Part shown: one piece after another, positions 10,130-21,895 of the stretch | How positions within the stretch are numbered: position 1 is the stretch's first letter | How the letters are laid out: every line of letters begins with the position of its first letter | From: Phycomyces nitens | Taxonomy: Eukaryota; Mucoromycota; Mucoromycetes; Mucorales; Phycomycetaceae | Reading direction: 5' to 3' | Assembly: GCA_022702545.1 (NCBI GenBank) | Contig: JAHRBC010000003.1 | Span: 7,130,001 to 7,194,000 of the forward strand | DNA length: 64,000 bases | Translations under genes and position numbers: made by a program | Notes under the pieces: model-generated | The model's input: the letters and a program-made list of their open reading frames with translations, nothing else | Databases searched by the model: none | What the model was told of the DNA's origin: nothing

Positions 10130-11311
10130 TTGTTTAAAGGATAAAGAGCAGAAGAAAGGATGATGATTATATTAGTGTGTGCGTTTTTTTAGTTATCACC
10201 TCTGGCGGGAAAAATACTAAAATAAAATATATAAAAATAAAAATAAAAAAAAAGGTCCTGAATAGTGAGATGGTTGCTTGACAACCATGACGTAAATCAA
10301 GTTGCCTGTTATGGATGCACTTGGCGTCATCAGCTGTTGTACTTTTTTCTTTCAACTCTAGAAATTGTTTGGGCTGTATATTCTTTTAATACTACTAATT
10401 TTGACCTTGATTACACAAAATACGCTTCATTGTTGGCTGTTTATTACAACACAATTGTATGATTGGCCCAAAATGTACATGTCCAGACTGTATATCTTGA
10501 CATTTGAGGGCATAAATGGCTAAAATCTTTGGTCACTATGTTTTCCTTGCCATTGTATCTCTTGTCTGCCAAGGGTGTCCAGCCACTCTGCAATGACAAA
10601 TTACCCGAATGCTTAATTGGGGAGGCCTATTCTGATTTTCACGACTAATTGTTGATGATAACCAGCCAGAATTACAGCCGACAACCTTTTGGCAAAGATT
10701 GGGCAAGAAGTCTGGCTTGTTTCTAAATACCTTTACAAAGCATTAAAGAAGTTGGGCTTGTAGGTAGAAAAAAAAGGGGGGAGGGGGGGAAAGAAAAAGA
10801 GAACCGGAGACTTGGTAAATTGTGTGTTGGTTTTTATAATTGCAACTATTAGCCGAACGATGATCTGCTTTGGGGGGAGGCTAAAGTTTCAAGACCTATT
10901 TCCCTCTATTATGCAATTGAAACATGTCACATGACCACTATTTGATAGTCCGCCAAGTCAATTTCTACAATCATTTTGTTGCCACTATTATTAACACGAG
11001 CCTTGCTGGCCAAACATACTGGATATCCATCAATCGACTCTGAATCAATTCTACAGTCACAGGTTAGTAGTACCAAAAACCAAGTCAGACATTGTTTGTT
11101 CTGCTACGGTCTCAAGAATACAATAAAACTAATTGGCCATTGGAACAAAATATACGACAAAAACGGAGTTTTAGAGCGTAAATTTTTTATTATTTAAAAA
11201 AAAATGATGAATTTAAATTTACCACAAACTGTGTGGTTTGTGATTCTTATTTGCGTCTCCGAACCGCCATTGCTTCCCCTCTCTTTTTCTTTTATTATTC
11301 CAAAAATTATA
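10130..11311. other. Divergent intergenic region, no gene seen
   Basis: Between the arrestin-like gene (-) and the methyltransferase (+), so both promoters should lie here. Contains poly-A/T tracts and a G-rich run at about 10770-10790. The 73-codon ORF at 10976 and the upstream part of the 11204 frame are not convincing. Confidence 0.45.
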
Positions 11312-12832
11312 ATGCCCTTCTCATCCACCACACCTAATCAGCCAAAATCACCTACATCACAGCCACCAGTGAGACGATCGACCTCTGCATTGCCTCGCAA
11401 ATTACGACGAAGATCTTGGTTCCAAAACTCACTGTTTTCATTATTTGCATCCGCACCTCCTTCGCCAGTACATGAAGTTAGCTGTCAAAAACAAAGATCC
11501 CATTCACTCGATCCACAAGCAGCCTACCACAAACCAGTTCGGTCCCCAACACTGAATCTCGGCAAGTCAACCATCCAATCCTTTCTCTCCAAAGCCAAAC
11601 GGACAAACACCAAACGCTCACCAACTCAAATCAATGACTCTTCAGTCTTGGATGAACCCCAAGACTACTTTTCTATCAATCCAGTCGACCCCATAGGAGG
11701 CGATGGGGCCAGGAGATCCAATTCACAGCTGGTTCTCACCGAGAACATCATTGCGTCTGTCCATCCTCTCCAACCCCAGAAACCACCGCACAGATACCAG
11801 CACCAGAAACATGCCTCTGAACCAAACCATTTCCTAAAGTCTGATGATGATGAAGTCGATCGAATCCAGCTCAAGAATGATCTGGTCAAGCTTGCATTTG
11901 AAGGGTAGGGTTATATGGCTGTCGGATAATATAAAATGACGTTTAGGTTGTAATCTTCCATCTACACTAAATGTAGAGAGTTTAAATTCCCATTTCGCTT
12001 CCAGGATCTAAAGAACGGTAGAGTGCTTGATGTTGGCTGTGGTCCTGGATCATGGTGCATTGACATAGCTCGCAAGTATCCGTCTGTTCAGGTCATTGGA
12101 GTGGATAGTGAAGACATGTTCCCGGATCCCGTAACAGTTCCAGAAAACTGTCAGTTGGTGAGGTACAATGTGCTCGATGGCTTGAGTGGGTTTGAAGATT
12201 GCTCCCTTGATTTTGTCCACATTCGCTTCATGGCCCTCTCGTTCACTGCGGACCAGTACAGCAGAGTAATCAAGGATTGTTGGCGGATCTTGCGGCCAGG
12301 AGGATACCTCGAGATGATGGAGGCAGACATTACTATATACTCTCCTGGTCCAGTTACGGCCAAGATCAACAAAGAAGGTAAGCCTTGCACTTTTTGATAT
12401 GGATCAACATTGCTTATGGGACTCCTTGCAGTGGCAACCGTGGCAAATGATCGTGGATTTAAACCGTGGCTGGCACGGCAACTGGCAGAGTTGGTTCCAC
12501 AGGATGCTCTGGATAGACAAGAGAGATACCGGTCTTTGCCCTTGGGACTCTGGGGAGGGCGTCTGGGGGTGATGTTTAGGGACGACATGATCCATGTGCT
12601 GACAAAATGCAAGTCTTCTATTCGTGACTATTATAACCAACCATTTGAGCCCGAGAGCCAAAAGGCCTTTGAATTGGAGTTGGCAGAGATTTCCCGGGAA
12701 ATGGAGCAGTATCACAGCTACAGCAACTTTCACTTTATCACTGTACAGAAACCAGAAGCCATTGTGGTGTCTAATGATACTCTTAATCACAATAATCATA
12801 ATCCTTTAATAAAGCAAACCAATATGCGGTGA
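11312..12832 (+). CDS. Class I SAM-dependent methyltransferase with long disordered N-terminus
   Basis: Exons 11312-11904, 11977-12377 and 12432-12832 join in phase to 464 aa. The first about 185 residues are Ser/Pro/basic and look disordered (KSPTSQPPVRRSTSALPRKL). The fold starts near KLAFEGEFKFPFRF, then motif I VLDVGCGPGSWCIDIA with acidic motif II IGVDSEDMF, the DFVHIRF segment, and WRILRPGGYLEMMEAD. This is the pattern of Methyltransf_25-type enzymes common in fungi. The substrate cannot be read from the sequence. I chose MPFSSTTPN as the start because the upstream in-frame stretch (from 11204) reads as 5' UTR. Confidence 0.8.
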
Positions 12833-12943
12833 AGTTGGGATTTCCTAAAATAGAAGGAGCAGTCATATTGAAATCCACATAAAAGAATATCTTCAGCATA
12901 AAAGGAAAATTCCAAATCCTTTTTATTCTTCTCTTTCTTGTTG

Positions 12944-12944
12944 T

Positions 12945-12990
<46 letters not shown>
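12944..12990. repeat. (CTA)n microsatellite in 5' leader of the sugar transporter
   Basis: About 15 trinucleotide units end 25 nt before the predicted ATG at 13015, within the likely 5' UTR or core promoter. Confidence 0.8.
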
Positions 12991-12991
<1 letters not shown>

Positions 12992-13014
12992 TTCCATTCA
13001 ACTCATTCCCCCTT

Positions 13015-15110
13015 ATGCCAACAGAAGCCAACCAAAGGACGCCTCTGCTGGCCGAAAGTTCAGGGGCCAAGTCAGCCAAACCACCCGTCAGTCGGCCCCG
13101 TGTCAGACGCCGACGGTCTTCGTTTGAAGCCTCCACTTACAACTCTACCGGACAGCTCTTCCAGGCCACCCCAAAGGAAGACCCAGGAACAGAGCCTGGC
13201 CTGAGTCTATTGCAGATCCTTGCCCTTACGCTCTGTATGGCCGGTGTCCAGTTTACATGTAAGATCCATACAGAAAGAGAAAGAGAAAGAGAGAAAGGGG
13301 AAAATAAATTATCGGTGTGCCTGACATCATCCTGTCCTTTCTTGATATGTGTGTGTGTGTGTTTCTTTCTTTGTGATCTCCAACAAAACAAATATCGCTC
13401 ATTAGGGACGGTTGAGCTCTCGTAAGTTTATTGGCTTTTTTTCTTTTTTGTGTAAATCAAAGATGAGAAGCTGATCTTGATGATCTAGGTACGGAACCCC
13501 TTATTTGCTTTCACTGAATCTCTCCAAAGATCTCACTGCACTTGTGTGGCTGGCCGGTCCATTATCTGGTCTAATAGTCCAACCGGTAAGATCCAAATGA
13601 TTCTTGGCCAATACTCATATCCATCTGTAGGTGATCGGTGCCTTTAGTGACAAGTGCAATTCCAGGTTTGGCAAACGGCGTCCGTTTATTGTGATGGGTG
13701 GCATCTTGACCTGTGTGTCAATGATTGGTGTGGCCTATGCAAAGGAAATTGGTGCCTTTATTGCCATCCACCTCTACCCTGATGCAACCAACGACAAGCT
13801 GTTGAGAGAAGTAAGGGAGGGACATTCAATAGATGAGGCATAAAGGGGAATCACATGACGATTGAATTAATCGTTTTCAAACTCATAGGTTCAGCGTTAC
13901 TCCATTGTAGTGGCAGTGACCTCATTCTACTTTCTGGATTTCACATTGAATGCCGTACAGGCCATTTGCAGAGCTCTTATTCTCGATATTCCCCCACTGT
14001 GGCAACAGGACTATGCAAACGCATGGAGTGCACGCATGAGTAATCTGGCCATGGTTATTGGTTACTTTGTTGGATTTTTGGATCTTGTCAAGTATTGTCC
14101 TTGGTTGGGTGACTCCCAGATAAAGGCCTTTTGTGTAGTGGCCATCGTGGTCTTCCTTTCTACCCTGGCTGTAACGTGTGTGACAACCGACGAGAAGAAG
14201 CTTACCCGAGAAGAGCCCGAGGACTTGTGAGTAGAGATTGTAACCAATGAAGTGTGATACTAAGTCTTTCCAGGCCATGGTACCATACCTTTCTTTACAT
14301 CTGGCGCGCCTTTCGTTTCTTACCACGTCCTATCCAAACCCTCTGCAATACCCAGTTCTTTGCTTGGATGGGATGGTTCCCTTTTCTATTCTACAGGTAA
14401 GCCCAGACAAGCATATTGCTTGTATTCACTCAATCTAATCTATTCTATATTTTATTATATTCTATAGCACCCAGTGGGTCTCGGATCTCTATTTTGTCGC
14501 AAATCCACCGCAAGAAGGTGACGATTGGGCCGAGGGTACTCGGGCAGGGTCCTTTGCTCTCTTGTGTTATTCAATCGTATCTGTCTTTGCCGGCATTGTG
14601 GTCCCTGACCTATCATCGAGATTCGAAAAGGTCAAGCTTTTCTCGCTCCTAAACATCTATACTGCCTCGCATCTCATTGTAGCCGGTGCACTACTCTCGG
14701 CTTGGTTTGTACGATCAGTTACAGCCGCCACTGTCATACTGGCAATCATGGGTATCCCTTGGGCAATTGTTCTCTGGGTTCCATTTTCCTTGGTGGGTGA
14801 ATATGTAAGCTTTGAAGACGAACGCCGTCAAATTGCTGCAGTGACACACCCTGCATCATCTTCCACTGTTGTACGACTTGAAGACCAAAAAGAAGAGTTT
14901 GATGCTGGCATGATTCTGGGTGTGCACAACATGTACATCGTCTTTCCTCAGTTTGCAGTTGCTATAATCTCCTCGGCTATCTTTGCCGCCGCAGACTCCA
15001 TTACTGACGGAGACAAGGACTCTTCTAGTATTGCTCCTGTCCTGGCATTTGGTGGTCTGATGGCTATTGTTGCAGCGGGTTTCAGTAGATATATAATCCG
15101 TGTAGGATAG
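13015..15110 (+). CDS. MFS sucrose/alpha-glucoside-type sugar transporter
   Basis: Seven exons close in phase: 13015-13258, 13406-13421, 13489-13585, 13631-13810, 13889-14226, 14274-14396, 14468-15110; 546 aa. The N-terminal about 65 residues are cytosolic and basic (SRPRVRRRRSS), with a TPLLAE string. The membrane part shows GTPYLLSLNLSK, WLAGPLSGLIVQPVIGAFSD, the conserved cytosolic loop SRFGKRRPFI, RALILDIPP and NTQFFAWMGWFPFLFYSTQW, all typical of the plant SUT / S. pombe Sut1 group (glycoside-pentoside-hexuronide family). These are proton-coupled disaccharide importers at the plasma membrane. Exon 2 is only 16 nt but is required to keep frame and supplies TVELS of the first helix region. 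Sugar specificity is inferred only. Confidence 0.88.
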
Positions 15111-15151
15111 ATTCATTTTCTGTCCAATGCATTCTTGTTTTTGTATTCATT

Positions 15152-15189
<38 letters not shown>

Positions 15190-15409
15190 CAATATCCCAT
15201 TTGATAAATAGCAAAATAAATCGTAAAAAAAGAAAGCAATAGATAGACACAATGTCACAAGCCAATTAAAATCAATTTAGCCTTTTTAGAAAGGGAAATC
15301 GTATTCTTGCGAGATTATATTGCCTGCTAAGAAACCATTTGTTTTGTATTTATTACTCGGCGTCAGTCCAAAGACTTTTAAAGAATAAAGGGAAAAAAAA
15401 AGTTTGGTT
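15111..15409. other. Short intergenic region with (TA)n
   Basis: Contains (TA)n at about 15157-15182 and A-rich runs. It separates the transporter stop from the 3' end of the LINE remnant. No gene is seen. Confidence 0.45.
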
Positions 15410-17900
15410 TAGAAAACGTCTGGTAACCACGAGTGCCTTGGCCGCAATTCCACCAGGAAGAAAAGGTTGGCAATTCATAACGTAGACCCAGTGAGCCTGC
15501 CAAATGGTGTGTACGACAGAGGCCACAACAAGAGCTTGGAGTGTTCAGGAATTTGCTGGTCTGTATGTTTCAAGGTAACAAGAGTGTTCATTTGTGCCAG
15601 GGACCAGTTTGAACACACTTTGGATAATACTATACTCCATACGAGTTATTTCCGAGAGCAAAGTAATCAGACCACTGTCTGACGTGTTTTATCTTGTCTA
15701 AGAGATAGTCCAGAGGTCAAGAGGATATTCTAGCGGTAGATCGTTGGTCTGGAGGGGATAGATAAGATGGTATACAAACCATGCCTGGTATTCCATGGTG
15801 TTTTCAGCGATCTTTCTCCGGAATCTCTATATCTTGTTTTTTTTTCCTCGCCCCTGGAGCTTGTTGGTCAACTTGGGGATAGAGGAAATACATACGAGAT
15901 GCAGAGGTAAACAAAAAGTACTGGCCCAGGGAATATCAGGGCAATTGAAGCAGAGGGGGGTTGGAGGTAAGGAAATATAAAGGGTTTGTTTGCTTGGGCG
16001 TGTGGATGTAAAAGAGGATCAATCCATCCTAGTTAAAGCGCCCGTTGTTGGGATTGAGGATCGAACAAACCTAATCCACCTACTCCTTTGAATAAACACA
16101 GGGCAACCCAGCCAGAGCTCTGAAATTCCTGGGACAAGTAAGTGCGGGAGTGTTTCTTGACAGTGCTTAAAAAGTGTTCATCGGTATGTAGCACGTACAA
16201 AACATACAATAGTAAGCTAAGAAGCAGATGGTTGATGACCAGGCCTTTTCCCCCAAATAGAGAGACATCGTTGGGTAGGGGATTGAGTGTGTCTCTAGAT
16301 CTTATTAAAGGTATCCTGTTGAAAGACTCCAAGTTGGCATGGGTGAGAGTGGAGTGGGAAACCCAGATACCGTACATAATTAGCCGGGTTCTTGTCATAA
16401 AGGCGTCTAATGTGAGCTTTATTAAAGACAGGACCTCAATCAGGGACAAATGGCTTGAATAAATCTACGGCAACTGTATTGCCTGTATTGCCTTTTGCGT
16501 TGGATGCCCGTCCAAAAATCTTGAGCTGATGAAGGAAGGGGGGTCTAAATCTCAGAGAGCCGAGAGATACGCTACTAAATTGTCTGCATATGCCAGAACC
16601 TTGAGAGGCATGGGAGAGCAAATGATATTGGTAATCGATTCAGGAATACAAAAAAAAGAAAAAGAAAACATACACCATAGGTAATGTAACTAGACAATAT
16701 AGTGGATCTTCTCTTGACCCAGAAAGAGGGTGACTCTAGGGTGTTTGGGGAGCTGTGCATGGTACATATATCGTCTGTCGAGGGAACCTTTATCACCAAT
16801 AAATTAATTTGCCGTGAGACTTGTCTGAAAGGCGTTAATGCATCGAGATATTCAGGCAAAAATACGAAAAGTCAAAGGTTTGGTGAATATATTTGCATCG
16901 CAGTTGATCAAAGATATGAGTTTTCAATTCCCAAGGCTGGAAATGTCCCCAGATTTAGATAAAAGTGCCAGCACAGTGTTCAACCACGACAGAAGAAAGA
17001 TTCATTTCAAAGCCTGTCGGTAGACAGATATTGCCAGTTTTCCTGTATTTGTAGTCCAACATGATGACAAGAATAGGATGGGGGAAACCATCAAGTCCAG
17101 GACAAGAGCCTCTGGGACAAGTAGTTAACATATCAAGTAGAAAGTCCAGTTTGTCATTGACTTCCAGTTGTTTACTCTGTTTTGCTGAGATATTGGTGCC
17201 AAAGAGAACATTTTCAAAGAGAATATCTGCGGCTCTATCATTAATGGGATCAGCCGTGTATAGAGTGGCGTACAGCGCTCGAACGTATCCTAACATTCCC
17301 ACTATAGCTAGAAAGTCTTTTCCTGACATGCGATTAGGGAGCGATGTGAGAGGACATAAAGAGTTGCCATGGCGGATAACTTTAAAAAAGTATTTAGAAA
17401 AAGTTTTCCCCCCTTGTTCAAACCAATGAATACCAGCCCAAAGGGATAAAGCTTCACTCGTATGGCATTACACTCGAGACAGTGGGGTCTTAAGCCTAAT
17501 AATCTCTGGAATATCATCATTGAGTATGAGCCGGGATCGTTCGCATTACAGGGTACGTTTGCTGTGAAATATGCGACAGTGATCCTTTGCTGTATACGAG
17601 AGTTCAAGTAGTTTAATCTTATGTTTTAAGGCGTCCCACTTGAGGTGTGGTTCCTGTATAGATAAGAGAGAAGAATCTGATGCGTTCAAGACTTTGTAAA
17701 GGTCAGTCTCAAAATAATCATCTGCCAGCTATCTAATGTTGAACCCTCAGACTGGATAATGGCATTCAGATATATAAGTCTCCAGTCCAGATGTTCCTTT
17801 GTCCATTAGAATAGCTTCTTTCGATTAATTTTTGAAACCATTCTACGAAAATAAATACCAAGTCCACGTAGAAACTTTTACAGAATCTTGTCTGTTAGAT
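15410..17900 (-). mobile_element. Decayed non-LTR (LINE-type) retrotransposon remnant
   Basis: Reading the minus strand, reverse-transcriptase landmarks appear in order but in different frames. They are a pre-RT segment with W-x2-LK (about 17640-17700), YVRALYATLYTADPIND (about 17230-17290), LLDMLTTCPRGSCPGLDGFP (about 17080-17140), the catalytic-box region KVLAYADN at 16579-16602, a thumb-like RLIMYGIWVSHSTLTHANLE (about 16325-16395), GGLGLFDPQ (about 16055-16085) and a C-terminal IWQAHWVYVMN...PFLPGGIAA (about 15430-15510). The catalytic YADD is YADN, and stops and frameshifts break the frame throughout, so it is inactive. No endonuclease domain was recognised, consistent with 5' truncation. 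Ends are approximate and no target-site duplication was identified. Confidence 0.75.
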
Positions 17901-18427
17901 AGTGTAGCCAAGTTTTTATAGATCTAGGCTAATCTCATGAATTATTTATCTTTGGTTTCTTTTATCTAGCTTTGTTGCTCTACCGAATTGCGTAGAAACC
18001 TTATACGAGTCTGTTTCTCTGTAGACTTTAAGGACACGCTTTACAACGTCTTTATTCACATTGACTTGCTTTTTTTTGGTAATGTCAACTTGGCTAGTTT
18101 CATTCTTAATGCTCTCATGTACAATGATGGCTCAATTTGTATCATCAGTTTGTCTATAACCAAAAGACTAGACCTTTTGAGACTTGTCTGTGCATTTACA
18201 TTCATGCTTTTTTTGTTGTTGAAATGAAAGGGAAAGAAATATTTTTTTTAATTGTGTTGCAATAATAAGCTATTCTACAATGAGGCGCTAATTTCTTCTG
18301 GTCCTTGTTTATTAACAATCTTTGCGGCACCATAATCTCTCATTATACGACATTACTTTTTCAAAGGCTGTATTGGCAAAAAAATAATTTATTTTTTTTC
18401 AGTTTCCTTTTCATTCTTTTTGCTACC
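17901..18427. other. Intergenic, no gene seen
   Basis: AT-rich sequence between the LINE remnant and the STB6-like gene. The 79-codon ORF at 17988 is hydrophobic and not protein-like. It should include the promoter of the downstream gene. Confidence 0.4.
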
Positions 18428-21400
18428 ATGGAAACCTTGCATGCACCAAATTTAACCCCAGATCCCAAAGTGGTCCAGTCACAGCAGGAGAGGGGGGCGT
18501 GCTCACCAAGACGGTGAGCAATATGCGAAAACCGGAATACGTAAATTACCATGAATGGGAGATGCCTTTTTGATGGATTCCTACTTACAGTTCATTAATG
18601 GCAGACATTAAACGATTTGTCTTTGTTGAACGCAAACGAGTCCTTACCATAGCTGCCACATGTGGCCTAGGTATTGTCTCTGAAAAAGAAGAATTGCAGG
18701 GATACCAGATCTACATTGTAGAGCAATGGTAATAAAGAAACGAGTGCTCATTTATTGAACATTAATGTAAAATACTGATAATGAACACAAAAAATATGCT
18801 TTACTAGGATGTGCGACCGTACAATGCCATCAAATACGGTCAAAGTATTTACAGGAGACCCAACGCACAAGGTACATTTTAAAAAAGAATGACCAAAGCA
18901 ACATTCTTTCTTTATTTTACCTAATCGAGAATCGATTGCTTTGTAGATTGATGTATGTGTTATTGCCATGACCTCTGCCGATCTTCAACATCCTAGATCG
19001 GAAATCAAGCCGTTTTTTGATACTGGAATGCCTCTAAAGTTCAAATCTGTATGCATTTTTTTATTTAAAAAAAAAGAGAGACCAAAAACTTGTTTTGATA
19101 ACAAACATGTGTGTATACATTCTAGACACCCCAAGGAGACATTACATTAACTGATCCGAGTGAACTTCCTTATGATATGGATATGGTTCTGGTACCAAAT
19201 GGAGATTTTGATGGCAACGTCAAACAGGCATATGTTAATATCAATCTTCGACGATCGAATTGTACTGGTCGAAGTGCACTCAATCTACAAAAGCCAAAGT
19301 AAGGATATTTCTGGACCAGCCTCAATTAATATACGGTCTTGATGATGCAAAACAACCATTATCTTATTAACATGTATACACATGTATAGTCCAGCATCCG
19401 AAGAGAAGTTTAGATCAATCTACAAAATCTCTGATGCTGTCCACTTTGAAGACGCAGTTATAAATCTAGTGATTCTTGCCCAGATTGCACTCTATCTTTT
19501 CAACCTTCTTCCAAGAGATTATATCGATGGATTGGTTTGCAATGACACCATTCGTGCCTTTCGAGAATTCTACTTGAACTACCATCCTTACAAGTCATCA
19601 GAGGTAAATATAGACACAAATCCAAAGCTGGTGGAATGCTGAAAAAAAAAAACTAAATATATATATATATTCTCAAGTATCAAATCAAGGAGTTTTGGAT
19701 GGAACCACACCTCTTGACAGCTCTCATTACAAAGATTATTGTATGCAGAAATAAGCTCCAGACCTATGGATTTACGGTAAATATCCAAATAGACCACTTG
19801 TCTGCATTGCATTATATTCATCTTTGTATCTTTAGGCAGTAAAAGATCCATTTACTGAATTCGAAACATTTAGATATGACATTGGAGAATTTCAGGTATA
19901 AAATGAAGCTCAAACACACGGTATGATCACTCACATAAAAGTCCCAATTGTCTATCACATGGCTATAGCGAGTCAAGGGTCTGAAAAGGTCTCGGCTGAT
20001 CGATCTAGAGACTCTTGAGAAACTAAATGAATATTCCCTTGGTCAACTAAAGGTGCGAAAAGTATTAAAGTCCAAGTTGGAAGACATTTCTGGTGCAAAC
20101 AATCTACCTCTGTTTGTCGAATCATCGGATCCAGAAGTATTCCGTCGACATGCCACCCTTGATTCCTTGAGACTCGTTTGGAGACCTCGTATGAAGAATG
20201 GGCTGGAGAGTGACAATGAGCGCCCATCAAATGAAATTTTTCATAGGATAAAAGGCGTATCTGCAAGAACGGTAATTGATCTATTAATCTTGCAAGGTCA
20301 TAAAAGCAAGACCACTAAATGTTAAATAGAGTAGGACTACTGGGGTAGCAGCAGAGATCTTGTCAAAAGTTGCAAAGTAAAATAAGCATATATATATATA
20401 TAAACTGAGAATACTAATCCATTGTAAAATAGCTCACTACCCTGGACTACAGGAGTCGAACAGAAACAACAAAAAGTACATCGTAATCGTTTATCACAAA
20501 AGAAACAAGCTACAAAAATCGTGACAAGCTCGCATGGAAATACGTTGACCAAACAAAGTACCAGCAGCTCTCAACCTCCACCACAACCTCATCTAGTAAA
20601 ATCAGCAAGTACCTTGGGTCAGATAATCGAAGAAGAATCTGAAGTACCAAAATCAGTACCAGGAAGAAAAGCTTCTCCTTTATCAATGGAAACCTATCTA
20701 TCTTCTGACGAGGATATTTATACGTACAGGTAAATTACGATTTGATCAAGAGTAGTTACTCATACAAGTATGCCTATTCCTTATAGCCAACAGTCTACTG
20801 GACATAATACTCCATTAAAGGCTAATTCTGAACAAGTTGACCAAGGTATATTATACATCAATGGACAATCTAAACATACACAGGCATAAATTTGCTTACA
20901 TGTAAACCTAGATCTTCCTTCCTTTGTCCGCGCTCACCCTCCGCATTTTGTTACCCAAACAGATAAATACCCCAAGAACCCTTCGTTCCAGCACGTACAC
21001 TCTAGCTCTGCTGATATTCTCCACAAAAGCACCTCTTCTAATGATCCTCCTAAACGCATGCGTTCAGTTTCTGACAGTGCTATAAGAGCTCATACTTACA
21101 CTCATCAAAATTCTCAATCTTCGACTTCCATCACATCCTCGCCGATATCTCCCCAATTCTCTTCTCCTGTCCTCTTGCACCAACCTCATCATCCGCTTTC
21201 TCGTAGTCGAGCCTATTCTCTTATTATTCCATCACCTAATAACAATAATATTACCGAAGGCTTATTATCCAATAGGCCGTCAATCTCCATGGATGTCAAG
21301 ACTTATTTATCTTATGAGCGATTGAAAAAACAGCACACGGCTCTTGAAAAGACCTATCAACAGTTACAAGGCATGGCACGCGAATACGAAAAAACCGCAC

Positions 21401-21726
21401 ACCAACTACGAACTACGCATCAGCGTCGATTTAAAGAGTTTGACAAGATTCAGTCTAGTGCACGCAAAGTGATGGACGATCAACAAGAGACAGAGCGACG
21501 ACTCAAATCCGTAGAAGAAAACAGTGCTAAACTTCATTATGAGCTCAATGTCTTGAATGACTATCTAAAAGATATAGAAGACAATGTCTCTATGTTTTAT
21601 GGCAAAATAGGACTATTGGAACGTAAAATGGATGATTCTCAACAATCGATTACAACAATGTTGATTATTGGAAACTACTTTCGGTATTACTGGCGAAAGG
21701 CATGTCACCTCTTGGGATTAGACTGA
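18428..21726 (+). CDS. STB6-like protein (Sin3-binding family) with C-terminal coiled coil
   Basis: Thirteen exons close in phase: 18428-18513, 18591-18728, 18808-18871, 18947-19048, 19126-19298, 19390-19603, 19678-19776, 19836-19895, 19969-20271, 20330-20376, 20433-20729, 20787-20845, 20912-21726; about 818 aa. The N-terminal region (GYQIYIVEQWMCDR, VFTGDPTHKIDVCVI, VPNGDFDGNVKQAYVNINLR, CTGRSALNL, YIDGLVCNDT) matches the conserved N-terminal domain of fungal STB6/STB2 proteins. A Ser/Pro-rich linker follows. The C-terminus has a long coiled coil (about YERLKKQHTALEKTYQQLQG to GLLERKMDDSQQS) and a short hydrophobic tail (TMLIIGNYFRYYWRKACHLL). Yeast STB2/STB6 bind the Sin3 corepressor complex; the molecular role is otherwise little defined. 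Exon 1 was added because its donor joins the ORF at 18591 in phase. Confidence 0.75.
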
Positions 21727-21895
21727 TTGACGATATTTTGAATTTTAAACAATACCCCTCTTAGAGAATGATACTTCATTCTTCTGGATATCATTTCTGC
21801 AATATATAGATATAGATATCAGATATATAGATATACTGGTAAAGCATCTTATTAACATTTCCCTAATTCATTGATAAAAATAATAATAATAATAA

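Noticed and set aside
16142..17429. Plus-strand ORFs of 86-122 codons
   Set aside because: Antisense of the LINE remnant whose minus strand carries the RT motifs.
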